From UBA5314 sp964635975 (GTDB lineage Bacteria > Bacillota > Syntrophomonadia > Syntrophomonadales > Syntrophomonadaceae), in assembly GCA_964635975.1 (NCBI GenBank), contig CAZWPO010000016.1, positions 1 to 64,000 of the forward strand: a stretch of 64,000 bases of DNA, written 5' to 3'. The first letter of the stretch is position 1. Each line of letters begins with the position of its first letter. Shown here piece by piece: positions 1 through 9,053 of the stretch. The translations under genes and the position numbers were made by a program. The notes beneath the pieces were generated by a model. It was not told the origin of the DNA. It worked only from the letters and a program-made list of their open reading frames with translations, and searched no databases.

Positions 1-198
1 GGGGACCAAATGTTTGGTCCCCTCAGACCGTCAAAAAAGCCAAATATCTGTGTCGCTGCACAAAGCCCGCTCAATCAACGTATTCCATATACGCCTCAAT
101 CACGGGCTTTGCTTGTTCCTTGATCTTCGACTTTTTTGCTCGCTCTGCCAGGGTGTCAACTTCTTTGACACCCTGTGGGGACCAAATGTTTGGTCCCC
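1..198. repeat. Two copies of a 22-bp REP-like palindrome
   Basis: Identical 22-bp inverted repeats lie at 1-22 and 177-198: arm GGGGACCAAA, a TG spacer, then the exact complementary arm. Between them is a second hairpin (GGGTGTCAA at 151-159 with TTGACACCC at 165-173). The form resembles the short palindromes of REP-type elements mobilised in trans by Y1/RAYT transposases, but no such transposase is in this window. The first copy touches the window edge, so its context to the left is unknown. Confidence 0.6.
71..172 (-). pseudogene. Possible C-terminal remnant of a transposase (IS66-like?)
   Basis: Reading the minus strand between the two 22-bp palindromes gives about 33 codons ending in a stop, with the tail KEQAKPVIEAYMEYVD. 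This faintly recalls the basic segment followed by KPxxxAYxxxV found in IS66-type transposases. There is no start codon, no intact domain and no target-site duplication that I can define. It could equally be chance, so this is a weak call. Confidence 0.2.
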
Positions 199-293
199 TA
201 TCTCTTTGCTTACTATTATTCTAACCTTCCAGCTTCCGGTACTGTTTTTCACCGATGTTGAGCAGCAAATAGAGATTCTGAGCATCGTTTCTA

Positions 294-1982
294 TCAGAAG
301 TTCTGCTCGATGCGGGGAAATTTGACCAGGAATGTTGTGCCAGCGGGGCCGGTTTCCAATGATATTCCGGCATTATGGCGGCTGGCTATCCCATAACACA
401 CCGCTAAGCCTAAACCGGTCCCATTGGCTTTGGTGGTAAAAAACGGAGTGCCGATGTTTTTTATGATTTCGTCGCTCAGTTCCGGTCCCTGGTCGTGGAC
501 TGATAGAACAGCTTTATCGCCCGATCCATAAACGCTGAGGCTCAATGTCCCCCCGGGCGACATAGCTTCCATGGCATTCTGGCACAAATTCAGCACCAGC
601 TGGCGGAGCTCAACACTATTGTAAAGGATATGCACCTCGGAGCTTACTGAATGCGAAAAGCTCACGCCGTGCGCATCCGCTTCAGGTTTAATGAGGGGCA
701 GCAGTGCTTCAATCTCATTGCCCAGGTTACCGACCTTAAGTTCAACTGCCCGGTTCTTGGCCAGGTTGAGAAACTCGCTAATTATAGAATTGGCCCTGTC
801 CAGCTCACCTATTATCAAGTCGGCATTACTTTCCCAGTCCTCGTAGTTGCGCCATATCTTTAACATCTGCAGGAATCCCCGCACCGTGGTCATAGGATTT
901 CTGATCTCATGGCCGATGTTGGCCGCTATTTCTCCGGCCAGGTTCAAACGGTCCAGGCGGGTCAATTCCATTTCGACCTTTTTCTGATCAGTGATGTCCC
1001 AGCAGGCGCCGGCCATACGCAGCGGATGACCCAGGCTGCTGCGCGATACTATCCTGCCGCGGTCGTGTATCCACTTCCAGCCTCTGCTCTGACAGCGCAG
1101 CCGGTATGAAGCATCATACTGGGATGAAGCCCCGGAAAGGTGCGCGTTCAATGCCCTGCGTACTGCCGCCAGGTCATCCGGGTGGATCCTATCTTCCCAG
1201 TCGATTACGGATAGCAGTGCGGACTGAGGAGGATGACCCAGAAGGGCGTTCCATTTGGGGCTGAAATAAATGGTATCATGCTCCAGATTCCTGTCCCAGA
1301 AGCCATCGCCCACACTCTCCAGGGTCAGGACCGGTTGGTCTCGTCTCTCTGTGGCAGTCTGGTCGCCGGCCTTCAGGAGATCCAGGCGCTGCATCCCCAT
1401 TCTGGCCAGCAGTTGGGCGAGCTGGGAGTAATACTCCAGGTAATGTTCTATCTTAGCCCGTGTGATAATAGGAACTTTGCGAACAGCTGCCATGTAACAG
1501 GATTCATCAAATCCAAATTCCATGGCTTGCAGCCTGAAGAACTCTTCATCTGGCGGGCCGAAGAAAAACTGTCCGATAAAGAGCGTAGCCAAATGCTGGC
1601 CTTCGACAATGATAGGAGTGGCACCGTCGATCAAGCCATTAAGACATTGATAGATAACATAAGCGCCTTCCTGCAGATGGTTTTCTAGAAAACAGTCGCT
1701 TATTTGACAGCGGAATTCGCTGCGGGGGCAGACTCGGTGAAAATCAGAGCAGATGGTTTGCCAGCCGGTTTTTGACAGCACCTGGTAGTCAGCATCGCGA
1801 ATCGTGTGGGGAATGCCCGTAGCCTTATAAAATGAATCGAAAAGCTTTTGAAGGAGATCGACGTCGACAAGGTCGCGAAATTTGTATGTGCTGGTTCTGG
1901 AGCAGGATGGTTTAATAAACGGATTACCTTTATGTAATTCATTAGCGCATGATAATGATTCGATGAAGCCATCTTTATACAC
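294..1982 (-). CDS. PocR-PAS sensor histidine kinase
   Basis: A soluble two-component sensor kinase of 562 residues. It begins with a PocR-type ligand-binding region (about residues 38-200, rich in Cys), followed by a PAS fold (about 222-335, with the WDRNLEHDTIYFSPKW and HPDD segments), a dimerisation/phosphoacceptor region with His358 in GHEIRNP, and a HATPase domain carrying the N-box NLCQNAMEAM and the GTGLGLAV glycine motif. No membrane segment is evident, so it probably senses a cytoplasmic ligand; PocR domains in other systems bind small molecules such as diols. The start is GTG with an AAGGTGG-like site upstream. No response regulator gene lies next to it, so the kinase is an orphan here and its target is unknown. 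Confidence 0.85.
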   Translation of the reverse strand: MYKDGFIESLSCANELHKGNPFIKPSCSRTSTYKFRDLVDVDLLQKLFDSFYKATGIPHTIRDADYQVLSKTGWQTICSDFHRVCPRSEFRCQISDCFLENHLQEGAYVIYQCLNGLIDGATPIIVEGQHLATLFIGQFFFGPPDEEFFRLQAMEFGFDESCYMAAVRKVPIITRAKIEHYLEYYSQLAQLLARMGMQRLDLLKAGDQTATERRDQPVLTLESVGDGFWDRNLEHDTIYFSPKWNALLGHPPQSALLSVIDWEDRIHPDDLAAVRRALNAHLSGASSQYDASYRLRCQSRGWKWIHDRGRIVSRSSLGHPLRMAGACWDITDQKKVEMELTRLDRLNLAGEIAANIGHEIRNPMTTVRGFLQMLKIWRNYEDWESNADLIIGELDRANSIISEFLNLAKNRAVELKVGNLGNEIEALLPLIKPEADAHGVSFSHSVSSEVHILYNSVELRQLVLNLCQNAMEAMSPGGTLSLSVYGSGDKAVLSVHDQGPELSDEIIKNIGTPFFTTKANGTGLGLAVCYGIASRHNAGISLETGPAGTTFLVKFPRIEQNF

Positions 1983-2410
1983 CGTATAACCACCACCTTA
2001 TGATTAATTTTACATAAGTAAATTTGTTAATCTTGTCGGAAAAATGGTCTGGGCAGTCCCGGAAACAATCCCATATTAACTTATTGGTTACAATAAATGG
2101 AACAAAGCCGGCGTGAGCAACTGGCATGAGGCAAGTTCTGAAAAAAAACTATGGGGAAAATGGATAAATAAATGATTACTTTGTAGAAATATTTTGAACG
2201 AGTAGGATCAATTCGTCACGGCAGGACAATGTGTGAGCCCATCCTTGCTAATACAGGAGTGATCCAGCCTTGATAGTACCCTGCTCAAGCTCTCGCCTGA
2301 ATCTTTTGTTTTACGAAGTCGGCAGAAATGTATATAATACAGTAAAATATATAATTATCCATATTAACTAAAAAATGTATTAATTATAATCCGGCAAAAC
2401 AGAGGTTTAT
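1983..2410. other. Intergenic region, no gene seen
   Basis: AT-rich spacer between the divergent kinase and the small exported protein. It is rich in short A/T runs and has several TATAAT-like hexamers near 2330-2390, but I found no promoter pair with a convincing -35 element, no hairpin with a T run and no conserved small ORF. Confidence 0.5.
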
Positions 2411-2698
2411 ATGAGAAAGAGTAAAGTGTTTTGGGCATCGGTTCTGATATTTGTCATAAATATGCTTACCGCGCTGGGGTGTATATCATGCCGCAGCGGG
2501 TCTTTGGTAGCGGGGCAGTATGATCAGATACCCGTTAACGGAGCTGAAAGCCAGAATGAAAAAGAAACGGTAACGCAGATGCTCGAAATAGCCCCGGAGC
2601 AGGACTGTTCACCTGCTAGCAGCGCCAAAGAGCAAAATAACAAGCCTTTGCAGCAGCAGGAAGAAGCGCCTCTGATGAACGGAAGCGTCATGAAATAG
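2411..2698 (+). CDS. Small exported or lipoprotein-like protein, unknown
   Basis: A 95-residue protein with an N-terminal Arg/Lys stretch, a hydrophobic segment (about residues 8-23) and a cysteine right after it in LTALGC, which could be a poor lipobox or the end of a signal peptide. The rest is hydrophilic, with many Glu, Gln and Ser residues and no recognisable domain. An AGAGG-like site sits 6 bases before the ATG. It lies about 100 bp ahead of a polysaccharide deacetylase and may be co-transcribed with it. I do not recognise the family; the gene call rests on the ribosome binding site and the membrane-targeting N-terminus. Confidence 0.45.
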   Translation: MRKSKVFWASVLIFVINMLTALGCISCRSGSLVAGQYDQIPVNGAESQNEKETVTQMLEIAPEQDCSPASSAKEQNNKPLQQQEEAPLMNGSVMK

Positions 2699-2797
2699 GG
2701 CGAAAAACGGTAATACATACATCTTTCCCCATGAGCAGCAGCTCTCAAGATATAATTGTACCTTTACCTGCATACTCTTGCAGGGGAGGTGTTTTTT

Positions 2798-3406
2798 ATG
2801 CCTATCACTACTATTAGATTCGTCGAAACGACCGCCCGGGCTGTTGCACTGACTTTCGACGACGGCCCCCATTCGGTATTCACACCCAGAGCGCTGGAAG
2901 CTTTGGGCAGGTACCAGAGCCAGGCCACCTGGTTCATCCTCGGCAGACTGGCGCAAAGCAGAATGAATTTGCTTCGGGATATCGCTCAGGGAGGCAATGA
3001 TATCGGGGTACACTCCTATGATCACGTAAGCTTGACCGGATTGTCCTACGCACAGGTCGTCAGCCAGCTCGCCAGGACTAAGTCTTTGATCCACGAAGCC
3101 ACCGGCATCTTCTGGCCATATTTCAGACCGGTCAACGGCGCCTTCAACCAGACGGTCCTCAATGCGGCTGAAGCGCTAGGCTTCCAGTACAATGTACTCT
3201 GGTCGGTTGATCCGAGAGACTATGAATCGTCAGCCAGTCAGATCACCAGCCATGTTTTGAATGCGCTGAGTCCTGGTGCTATAATAATTCTCCACGAGGT
3301 GTTGTCGCCTACCACCCAGGCCCTGCCGGTAATTCTGGAGGAGATGGGGAGGCGCGGCTACCAGGCAGTAAGTTTGAGCCGGTTGCTGGAGCTGGCTGTG
3401 CCATAA
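2798..3406 (+). CDS. Polysaccharide deacetylase (NodB/CE4 family)
   Basis: A carbohydrate esterase family 4 enzyme of 202 residues, expected to remove acetyl groups from N-acetylated sugars in peptidoglycan or another polymer. Family motifs appear in order: TFDDGPH (the catalytic base Asp and metal-binding Asp), GVHSYDH (metal-binding His pair), FRPVNG (motif 3, normally RPPxG) and IIILHE near the C-terminus. I chose the ATG at 2798 because GGGGAGGTG lies 6 bases upstream; a longer reading frame from 2756 lacks a site. There is no signal peptide in this version, which is unusual for an enzyme of the cell wall, so either it acts inside the cell or spore or it exits by another route. Confidence 0.85.
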   Translation: MPITTIRFVETTARAVALTFDDGPHSVFTPRALEALGRYQSQATWFILGRLAQSRMNLLRDIAQGGNDIGVHSYDHVSLTGLSYAQVVSQLARTKSLIHEATGIFWPYFRPVNGAFNQTVLNAAEALGFQYNVLWSVDPRDYESSASQITSHVLNALSPGAIIILHEVLSPTTQALPVILEEMGRRGYQAVSLSRLLELAVP

Positions 3407-3415
3407 GCCGGATCG

Positions 3416-4162
3416 CTATCCTGCAGTTAGCTCCAAAATACGCTTATTGACATCATGGCTGTATAAGCCGCCGTGATAACAAATAACTCTTTTGATATCA
3501 AATGCTAGGAATTTTTTTAGAGACAATTTTGCCTGGGGGGGATCAAAGTTAAGAAACTCAGGAGCGGGGACCAAAATGCCGTCTTCTACAAATAAAGCAT
3601 CTCCAGCTATCAAAGTCTTGCTTTCTTGCAGGTAGAGACTGATGTGACCGGGGGTGTGGCCCGGGGTGTGGATAACGGTGATACCCCCGCAGAAGGGCAG
3701 TAATTCATTTTTTGCGAGAGTTTTATCTACTGGCGAGGCCAGGTCTTTAAAATTGGCAAAGATTTTTTTGATGGCCTCGCGATGGGCTTCGTTTAAGGAA
3801 TCTAGTTGTTCACCGAGTTTTTCCATCTTCATGCCGCTGGCTTTTATAGGCGCCCGCTCTCCCTGCACAAACTCCTTTTCCTGTTCTTGGCACAGAACTT
3901 CGATTTTGACTGGTGATGCTGCTAATATAGCTGACAGACAGCCGATATGATCAATGTCATGATGAGTTATGATAATTTTTTTTGGCATTGTCACTCCAAG
4001 CTCAGACAGGGCAGCAAGAAGCTTCTCAAGCATACCCGGGTAGCCTGTATCCACCAGTATTGATTCATGTCTATCCCAAATAAGTGTAGGATGGATGGTG
4101 CTCTGGCCAGCAGCCAGATGCACAGAAAATCCCAACATTTCGATTCCGCTCGCGACTAGCAT
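3416..4162 (-). CDS. Metallo-beta-lactamase-fold hydrolase
   Basis: An MBL-superfamily hydrolase of 248 residues. The metal-binding motif is THHDIDHIG (about residues 66-74), the variant with Asp in place of the second His of HxHxDH. It is followed by HTPGHTPGHISLY, the bridging Asp in LIAGDALF and a last His in CYHGG. This pattern is shared by glyoxalase-II-like and lactonase-like hydrolases; the substrate cannot be named from sequence. The start at 4162 is supported by TTGGAGGTAG upstream; the frame is open for 18 further codons with no better site. It is convergent with the deacetylase, only 9 bp from its stop. Confidence 0.85.
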   Translation of the reverse strand: MLVASGIEMLGFSVHLAAGQSTIHPTLIWDRHESILVDTGYPGMLEKLLAALSELGVTMPKKIIITHHDIDHIGCLSAILAASPVKIEVLCQEQEKEFVQGERAPIKASGMKMEKLGEQLDSLNEAHREAIKKIFANFKDLASPVDKTLAKNELLPFCGGITVIHTPGHTPGHISLYLQESKTLIAGDALFVEDGILVPAPEFLNFDPPQAKLSLKKFLAFDIKRVICYHGGLYSHDVNKRILELTAG

Positions 4163-4300
4163 TGATCTACCTCCAACAAAAATAATCTGGATTAATATTC
4201 CAGCAAATGCTATCAAAAACCTTTTTTTGTAATAGTATCAAGCAGAAAAGTGAAGATATACTAAAACTAAGAAACAGAAAAAATCGTAAAGGGGGATATT

Positions 4301-4732
4301 ATGATGAAGGATTTCTTTGAGCGTTTCCATGCCTTCGCTTTGGTGGGGGCTTCGCAGAATCCTCATGCTTTCAGCCGCAAAACCTATGATTTTTTGGCCT
4401 CGCAAAACTGCACGATTTACGCGGTCAATCCTAAGTTAACAGAGATCAACGGCCGGCCTGCTTTCAAGACCATCGAGGAGCTCCCCAGTGTCGAGGCGGT
4501 TTTATTTTTTACTAATCCACGGGTCAGTGAAAAACTGCTTGAAGCCTGCAAGAATAAAGGAATCGAAAACATTTGGTTTCAACAGGGGGCGGCAGATAAG
4601 GCGGTTCTATTAAAGGCACAGCAAATGGGATTCAATTATGAGGACTCATGCGTATTTCTACATCATCCCAGGGCGGGCTTTCCCCACAACTTTCACAGGT
4701 TCATCAACCGGGTTTTCAAGATCGAACAGTAA
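4301..4732 (+). CDS. CoA-binding domain protein (YccU-like)
   Basis: A small protein of 143 residues that is almost entirely one CoA_binding_2 Rossmann fold. Visible features are the nucleotide-loop start FALVGASQNPHAFSRK, then YAVNPKL, and the segment IENIWFQQGAADKAVL, typical of the family related to the N-terminal domain of succinyl-CoA synthetase alpha. No catalytic function is established for stand-alone members. A GGGGG-type site precedes the ATG and a strong terminator follows, so it looks monocistronic. Confidence 0.85.
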   Translation: MMKDFFERFHAFALVGASQNPHAFSRKTYDFLASQNCTIYAVNPKLTEINGRPAFKTIEELPSVEAVLFFTNPRVSEKLLEACKNKGIENIWFQQGAADKAVLLKAQQMGFNYEDSCVFLHHPRAGFPHNFHRFINRVFKIEQ

Positions 4733-4739
4733 TAAATAA

Positions 4740-4772
4740 GGGGCTGTCTCAAAAGATGAGGCAGCCCCTTTA
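4740..4772 (+). terminator. Rho-independent terminator
   Basis: Hairpin GGGGCTGTCTC / GAGGCAGCCCC with a short A-rich loop, followed by TTTAAG, placed 7 bases after the stop of the CoA-binding protein. Confidence 0.8.
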
Positions 4773-4813
4773 AGAAGAGGGGGGCTTTAATTTTATAGCC
4801 GCCGGGCGAAGGT

Positions 4814-5014
4814 TCAAGGCTTGCTGAACTTATGAGTATTGCCTGCACTGGCAATGACGGATTCGCCGAGATGTTCTTTAAGCCAGCGGCTGCGTGATGT
4901 GTCTCTTTCCACTAGCGCTACCTGGTAGCCGTTATTTTTCATCATCTGAGCAAGGTTATAAATCCTGGTCAGGCTATACTCAACTTTTCCTCCCCAATTA
5001 ACAATTACGTGCAT
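4814..5014 (-). CDS. Small conserved-looking protein, unknown
   Basis: A protein of 66 residues starting MHVIVNWGGKVEYSL, with ATG at 5014 and AGGAGGTG 8 bases upstream; the nine bases before it (GTG TTG GAT) are in frame but overlap the ribosome site. It alternates short hydrophobic strands and charged helices (NLAQMMKNNGYQVALVERD), suggesting a small alpha/beta fold. No signal peptide, no Cys, no domain that I recognise. It shares orientation with the 74-residue gene about 250 bp upstream, and the two may be related in role. Confidence 0.6.
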   Translation of the reverse strand: MHVIVNWGGKVEYSLTRIYNLAQMMKNNGYQVALVERDTSRSRWLKEHLGESVIASAGNTHKFSKP

Positions 5015-5259
5015 ATCCAACACCTCCTAATTATTATGAGCTAATAAAGCTCCTTTGTTACGCAAACACACACTGCTACTACTTTCGCATAGATACAAAA
5101 AGTCTCCGCATTTCGCGAAGACGTCGTTGCCATCCAAATCCTTTATTAAGCTTTCTTACATTTTAGGCCAGCAAAAATCCAAATTCAAGCGATCATCTCA
5201 GGTATACAGGTATTCATGTTGGGCAGAAGGGATTAAGCACCTTGCGGAAGATGTCAGGT

Positions 5260-5484
5260 CTACAGGCGCACTGCTGATTCGCTTTTAGGTAGGCTGACTA
5301 AAAAGACCTTTTCTTTGATATCGCGGGTTGACAGATCGAAAAGTATCCGGGGCAATTCATATATCTTAGCCGCGTATCCAGCATGCTTGAGATATGAATG
5401 AAAACCTTCGGCGGATTCCCGGGAAGGAAATACTATTTCATTGTTTTTCATGAATGATTGCATTAAGAAACTGTAGTCGATCAT
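5260..5484 (-). CDS. Small protein, unknown
   Basis: A 74-residue protein with a good GGAGGGG site 6 bases before its ATG. The sequence (MKNNEIVFPSRESAEGFHSYLKHAGYAAKIYELP) has the strand-helix-strand look of a compact alpha/beta protein that pairs a short helix with a sheet, loosely like small DUF3343-type proteins, but the diagnostic Cys/Pro motifs of that family are absent. No neighbour gives a function. The spacer between this gene and the next (5015-5259) holds no gene that I can support. Confidence 0.55.
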   Translation of the reverse strand: MIDYSFLMQSFMKNNEIVFPSRESAEGFHSYLKHAGYAAKIYELPRILFDLSTRDIKEKVFLVSLPKSESAVRL

Positions 5485-5559
5485 AATTCCCCTCCATCTC
5501 TAAGAATATTATCGTAATATGGCTCAAAACAGTTAAGTTAATTTACATATACAAAAAGA

Positions 5560-5591
5560 AAAGCCGGTCGGGATTTTAGAGGACCGGCTTT
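5560..5591 (-). terminator. Rho-independent terminator of the CAP-domain gene
   Basis: Perfect 10-bp stem AAAGCCGGTC / GACCGGCTTT around a 12-base loop, with an A-rich flank on the plus strand that reads as a T run (TTCTTTTTGT) for a minus-strand transcript. It lies 23 bp after the stop of the CAP protein. Confidence 0.75.
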
Positions 5592-5613
5592 GATGCTTGA
5601 CGTATAGGCTAGT

Positions 5614-6276
5614 TTAGTCTGTGAACCACTGGGTAATATAGAGGGAGGAGCCGCTCCAATAAAAGCCCAGCCCAACCTTGTTGAAGCCCGAGTCTATAAT
5701 ATTGGCTTTGTGGCCCGGCGAGTTCATGAAGGCGTCATGGGCGCCCTTCACGCTGCTGTTCAAGGCTATGTTCTCAGCCGCCCTATGATAGGTGATGCCC
5801 AGGCTTTTCATCATATCAAAAGGGCTCCCGTAGCCGGGGGAACTATGGTCAAAATACCCGTTAACGGCCATGTCTTTCGATTTCAAGTAAGCTCCGCTGT
5901 TTAGATCCTGGTCTAGCCCCAGGGGCGCAGCACCGGCATTTGCTCTTTCGGCGTTGAGCAGTGAAAGCATCTCGCTCTGCATGGCGCTGGCGGAATTATT
6001 CGGAGTCGGCGCAATGACCGGCGTATCGTTCTGGCTGCTACTCGAAGTAATCGGTTTGGAGATCTGAAGCGGCACTCTGAAGGTATAGGTATTATTGCCT
6101 GTCTTGATCAGAAATTTGGAAAAGCAAAGGCCATAAACGAATCTGTATCCCAGGTCACTCAGACACGGTGAAGCATCAATGCTTCTGGACACGGTGATTA
6201 TCGGAGATGCATTTACAGCCAAAGTTGACGAAAACAAGAGTATGAGGACAGTTGTGACAGTCAAGAATTTTTTCAT
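5614..6276 (-). CDS. Secreted CAP/SCP-domain protein
   Basis: A 220-residue exported protein. Residues 1-23 form a signal peptide (MKKFLTVTT..., ending VNASP). A short N-terminal region of about 55 residues and a Ser/Thr/Pro linker lead into a CAP domain from about residue 100: LLNAERANAGAAPL, FDHSSPGYGSPFDMM, HRAAENIAL, MNSPGHKANII and GLGFYWSGSSLYITQWF. These are the YkwD-type bacterial CAP motifs, including the two conserved His residues and the Glu that form the cleft. Members occur on cell surfaces and spore coats; their chemistry is unknown. TAAGGAGG precedes the ATG and a strong terminator follows, so it appears monocistronic. Confidence 0.9.
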   Translation of the reverse strand: MKKFLTVTTVLILLFSSTLAVNASPIITVSRSIDASPCLSDLGYRFVYGLCFSKFLIKTGNNTYTFRVPLQISKPITSSSSQNDTPVIAPTPNNSASAMQSEMLSLLNAERANAGAAPLGLDQDLNSGAYLKSKDMAVNGYFDHSSPGYGSPFDMMKSLGITYHRAAENIALNSSVKGAHDAFMNSPGHKANIIDSGFNKVGLGFYWSGSSLYITQWFTD

Positions 6277-6595
6277 TATATTTTACCTCCTTATTCCTAC
6301 CTTAACTAAATATCTCACAAAAAATCCAGTTGATAATATTACCATCAGGATACTATTTATGATGTAATCATCCAGGAAAAACTATTTTCGCCTGAGCTGG
6401 ATAATTGGCCCGCCCGGAGCCTGGGTGGGCGGCAGTTACCTGTAACGCCATTATATAGGCAAATTCCTTAACTTTCCTTTGACGATAGATTGCTGTAATC
6501 GATAGAATAGAATGTAAATTATAAGAAAAAAGGGAGGCAAATAGGAGGCGACATTGGGACGGGCAGTCCCGGGTCTAATATCATGGAGGATACAT

Positions 6596-7480
6596 ATGAA
6601 CAAAAAAATAACTGGCGCATTGATCCTGGCGGTGATGCTTATCAGCATGGCGGGACTGGGCATGGCTTTAAGCAGAAACCAGGCTCCCGTCCAATTCGAA
6701 TCAAGCTCGGAAATAAGTAATGACATTGCTGGACTGGAGGAGGATAGCGCGAATATCTCGGGGGAGGACTCTCCCCTGCCGGGCATTGCCGATGAGGCAG
6801 AGATGACTGATACATATGGTAGTCCCGAAAATTATGAGAAAGAGAACAAAAAAATAGCGGATGTCGCTGATGACGGCACAGAGCAAAAGCCTTCGGGGTC
6901 AGAAAAGACAAATACCAATACCCAGGCGAGCGCAGAGCCTCAGACATCGGTAAGTACGGAGGCTTCAAGATCCGGAAAAGTGAGCAGCAGCCAATACTGT
7001 CTGCTCTCGAAAAACCAGGGTATATATGGTCAGTTTGCATATAGGAACACCAGCGGGGGAAGAATAGAGGTCGATCCACAGTGGATTGCAGAAAATATAA
7101 TTACTATAACACTTCCTGGTCTGAACAAGCAGGTGAGGGTTCACAAAGCTGCCAGGGATGAGTTTATCAAGGCCTTTACTCTGATCAAAAACGGCAGTGT
7201 TACTATCGACGGCAAACGTGTACCTTTGCTGAGTTTAGTAAAAAGCATGGATGGTACATTTGTGACCCGGCATGTAAATTGGAATGCTTCGAGCGGATTG
7301 AGCAATCATTCATGGGGAATCGCCATAGACATCAATGCTAGCGACCATTACCGCTATGTTAATCCCAGCCGGGAACCTAATGATCCCAACCTGATCTTGT
7401 GGGAAAATGCCTTCAAGCCTGCGGGATTTTCATGGGGAAACAGCTACAGCGATGCAATGCATTTTGAGCTGTTGGACTAG
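6596..7480 (+). CDS. Secreted M15-family D-Ala-D-Ala carboxypeptidase-like peptidase
   Basis: A 294-residue protein with a signal peptide or N-terminal anchor (residues 1-24), about 110 residues of acidic Ser/Thr/Glu-rich linker, and a C-terminal peptidase domain of the M15_4 type. Zinc ligands are recognisable as SNHSWGIAIDINA (HxxxxxxD) and DAMHFEL near the end. Such enzymes cut peptide cross-links of peptidoglycan. The ATG at 6596 follows ATGGAGGATAC; the frame is open further upstream, but that segment lacks both a site and the signal-peptide start. The long low-complexity linker suggests that the catalytic domain is held away from the membrane. Confidence 0.85.
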   Translation: MNKKITGALILAVMLISMAGLGMALSRNQAPVQFESSSEISNDIAGLEEDSANISGEDSPLPGIADEAEMTDTYGSPENYEKENKKIADVADDGTEQKPSGSEKTNTNTQASAEPQTSVSTEASRSGKVSSSQYCLLSKNQGIYGQFAYRNTSGGRIEVDPQWIAENIITITLPGLNKQVRVHKAARDEFIKAFTLIKNGSVTIDGKRVPLLSLVKSMDGTFVTRHVNWNASSGLSNHSWGIAIDINASDHYRYVNPSREPNDPNLILWENAFKPAGFSWGNSYSDAMHFELLD

Positions 7481-7613
7481 GAGCGGAAATAAGGCCAGCC
7501 CAGGTTTATGGGGCGATATCTACGCTTGAATTCCGATATGGGTAATGTGATGTGCTTGTTTCTTCGATAATATAATCATCTATTATCTTAAATTATGAGG
7601 CTGTGGTGATAAC

Positions 7614-7859
7614 ATGAAGCTGACCCATTCGCGAGTGGGAGTAGTAACTGACGACAGCCAGTCTCCGCTAAAGATCAATTATCGGAATACCTGGTATGAT
7701 GTCATCGAAAAGCTGGATACCTGGAACGATACCGGGGAATGGTGGAACGGTGAGACTGAGAAGATATTCTATCGGCTCATACTCATCGATGGATCAGTCA
7801 TGGAGATTTACAGAGATCTGCCCAGCAATGAGTGGTGGAGCAACAAGATATATGACTGA
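7614..7859 (+). CDS. Small DUF6504-like protein
   Basis: An 81-residue protein with a pattern like DUF6504: TWYDVIEKLDTW, GEWWNG, then FYRLILIDGSVMEIYRDL and a Trp-rich end. In other bacteria such proteins are often next to Y-family polymerase genes or DNA-damage operons. Here the gene stands alone, with no polymerase in sight, so no role in mutagenesis can be argued from context. GAGGCTGTGG lies ahead of the ATG and a hairpin terminator follows. The family match is from memory of the motif, not a search. Confidence 0.6.
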   Translation: MKLTHSRVGVVTDDSQSPLKINYRNTWYDVIEKLDTWNDTGEWWNGETEKIFYRLILIDGSVMEIYRDLPSNEWWSNKIYD

Positions 7860-7883
7860 GTAAATCTTGCTAAACAGATCAAA

Positions 7884-7924
7884 AGGGGTAGAATCTTACT
7901 CGTCTGAAGTGAGATCCTACCCCT
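7884..7924. terminator. Bidirectional terminator hairpin
   Basis: Stem AGGGGTAG / CTACCCCT extended by a further imperfect stem (AATCTTACT with AGTGAGATC, some G-U). It sits between two convergent genes, and the sequence on either side (GATCAAAA, GGATTTTC) gives short T runs for both strands. Confidence 0.65.
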
Positions 7925-7956
7925 GGATTTTCTTGATGATCCCTCGGAGTCACAGC

Positions 7957-8979
7957 TTAACAAGCGCTCCAGCCATTATTGAGCACCGCCATCAAACAGG
8001 CGTCTACAACCAGCCGATCGTATAGTTTGGGGCTGTTGCGAACGATTTCCCGAAGGCTATCCTCCATCGAATGGGCGGGGCGATAGGGCCGGTGTGAGGC
8101 CATAGCTTCTACGACATCGGCAACCGCCAGTATTCTGGCCTCGATTATGATATCAGATTTTGACAGGCCTGAAGGATATCCGGAGCCATCTAATCTTTCA
8201 TGATGCTGAACCACCATCTGGGCGATGGGCCTGGCAAAAGGGATTGGCTGGAGTATTTCATAACCGAACAGACAGTGCGCCCGAACTATACTCATCTCCG
8301 CCCTGGTAAGAGTGCCGGGTTTGTTCAATATCTCGGCGGGAATGCCTATTTTGCCAATGTCATGCAGCAAGCCCCCGATGCGTACACCTTCTATTTCTTC
8401 TTTTGACAGTCCCATCTTGGCGGCTATTTTACAGGCGAGCTGGGCAACACCACGCTGGTGGCCTGCTACATAGGGATCTTTTCTCTCTGAAACTGTTGCC
8501 AGAGCCTGAACCACTCCGTCCAAAGTCAACTCCAGAGTGTGGATGCTTTCCGCCAGCTCTACTTCGGATTTCTTCAGATCGCTGACATCTTCAAATGTTG
8601 AATAGACCAATAAATCATCCTGACTTTTATCCACTATCGTGTTGGTGATAAGCCAGCGCAGGCGCTCTTCTTTAGAATTCCAGATTCCCATGACTACGCC
8701 TGAAACCCCTTGCCCGCTATTCAGAGCCATGACAGCAGGAAGTTCCTCAGAGGGAAATGCTGATCCATCGGGTTTAACAAATTTCGAGCGGTTATCCAGG
8801 ACGGTATGCCCCAGCAATTCTTCCTCTGTCAATCCCAGAAGCTTCAGCGCAGACGGATTGGTGGCGATGATCTTTCCGCCGCTATCATACAATACGACTC
8901 CCTGGGGCATCATCTCATAAATTCTTCTGTAATTGTTACTGCGCCCATGCACGGCACCAGCCGAACCTGATTTAGCCAC
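7957..8979 (-). CDS. PAS / HD-GYP domain protein (putative c-di-GMP phosphodiesterase)
   Basis: About 340 residues: a PAS domain (near residues 15-130, IYEMMPQGVVLYDSGGKIIATN) and an HD-GYP domain (GLLHDIGKIGIP, HHERLDGSGYP, ARILAVADVVEAM). HD-GYP enzymes hydrolyse cyclic-di-GMP; the HD dyad and the HHExxDGxGYP loop are intact, so activity is plausible. I placed the start at GTG 8979, behind GGAGAGGAGG. A longer frame reaches 9135 but runs through the REP palindrome at 9054-9081, has a low-complexity, unfamily-like N-terminus and no site, so it is probably untranslated. Confidence 0.85.
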   Translation of the reverse strand: MAKSGSAGAVHGRSNNYRRIYEMMPQGVVLYDSGGKIIATNPSALKLLGLTEEELLGHTVLDNRSKFVKPDGSAFPSEELPAVMALNSGQGVSGVVMGIWNSKEERLRWLITNTIVDKSQDDLLVYSTFEDVSDLKKSEVELAESIHTLELTLDGVVQALATVSERKDPYVAGHQRGVAQLACKIAAKMGLSKEEIEGVRIGGLLHDIGKIGIPAEILNKPGTLTRAEMSIVRAHCLFGYEILQPIPFARPIAQMVVQHHERLDGSGYPSGLSKSDIIIEARILAVADVVEAMASHRPYRPAHSMEDSLREIVRNSPKLYDRLVVDACLMAVLNNGWSAC

Positions 8980-9053
8980 AAGGCCTGCCTCCTCTCCAAA
9001 AAATGGAATTAATAATATATTATGTAAAAATATCCCGAGGGTGAGCGCTAAGT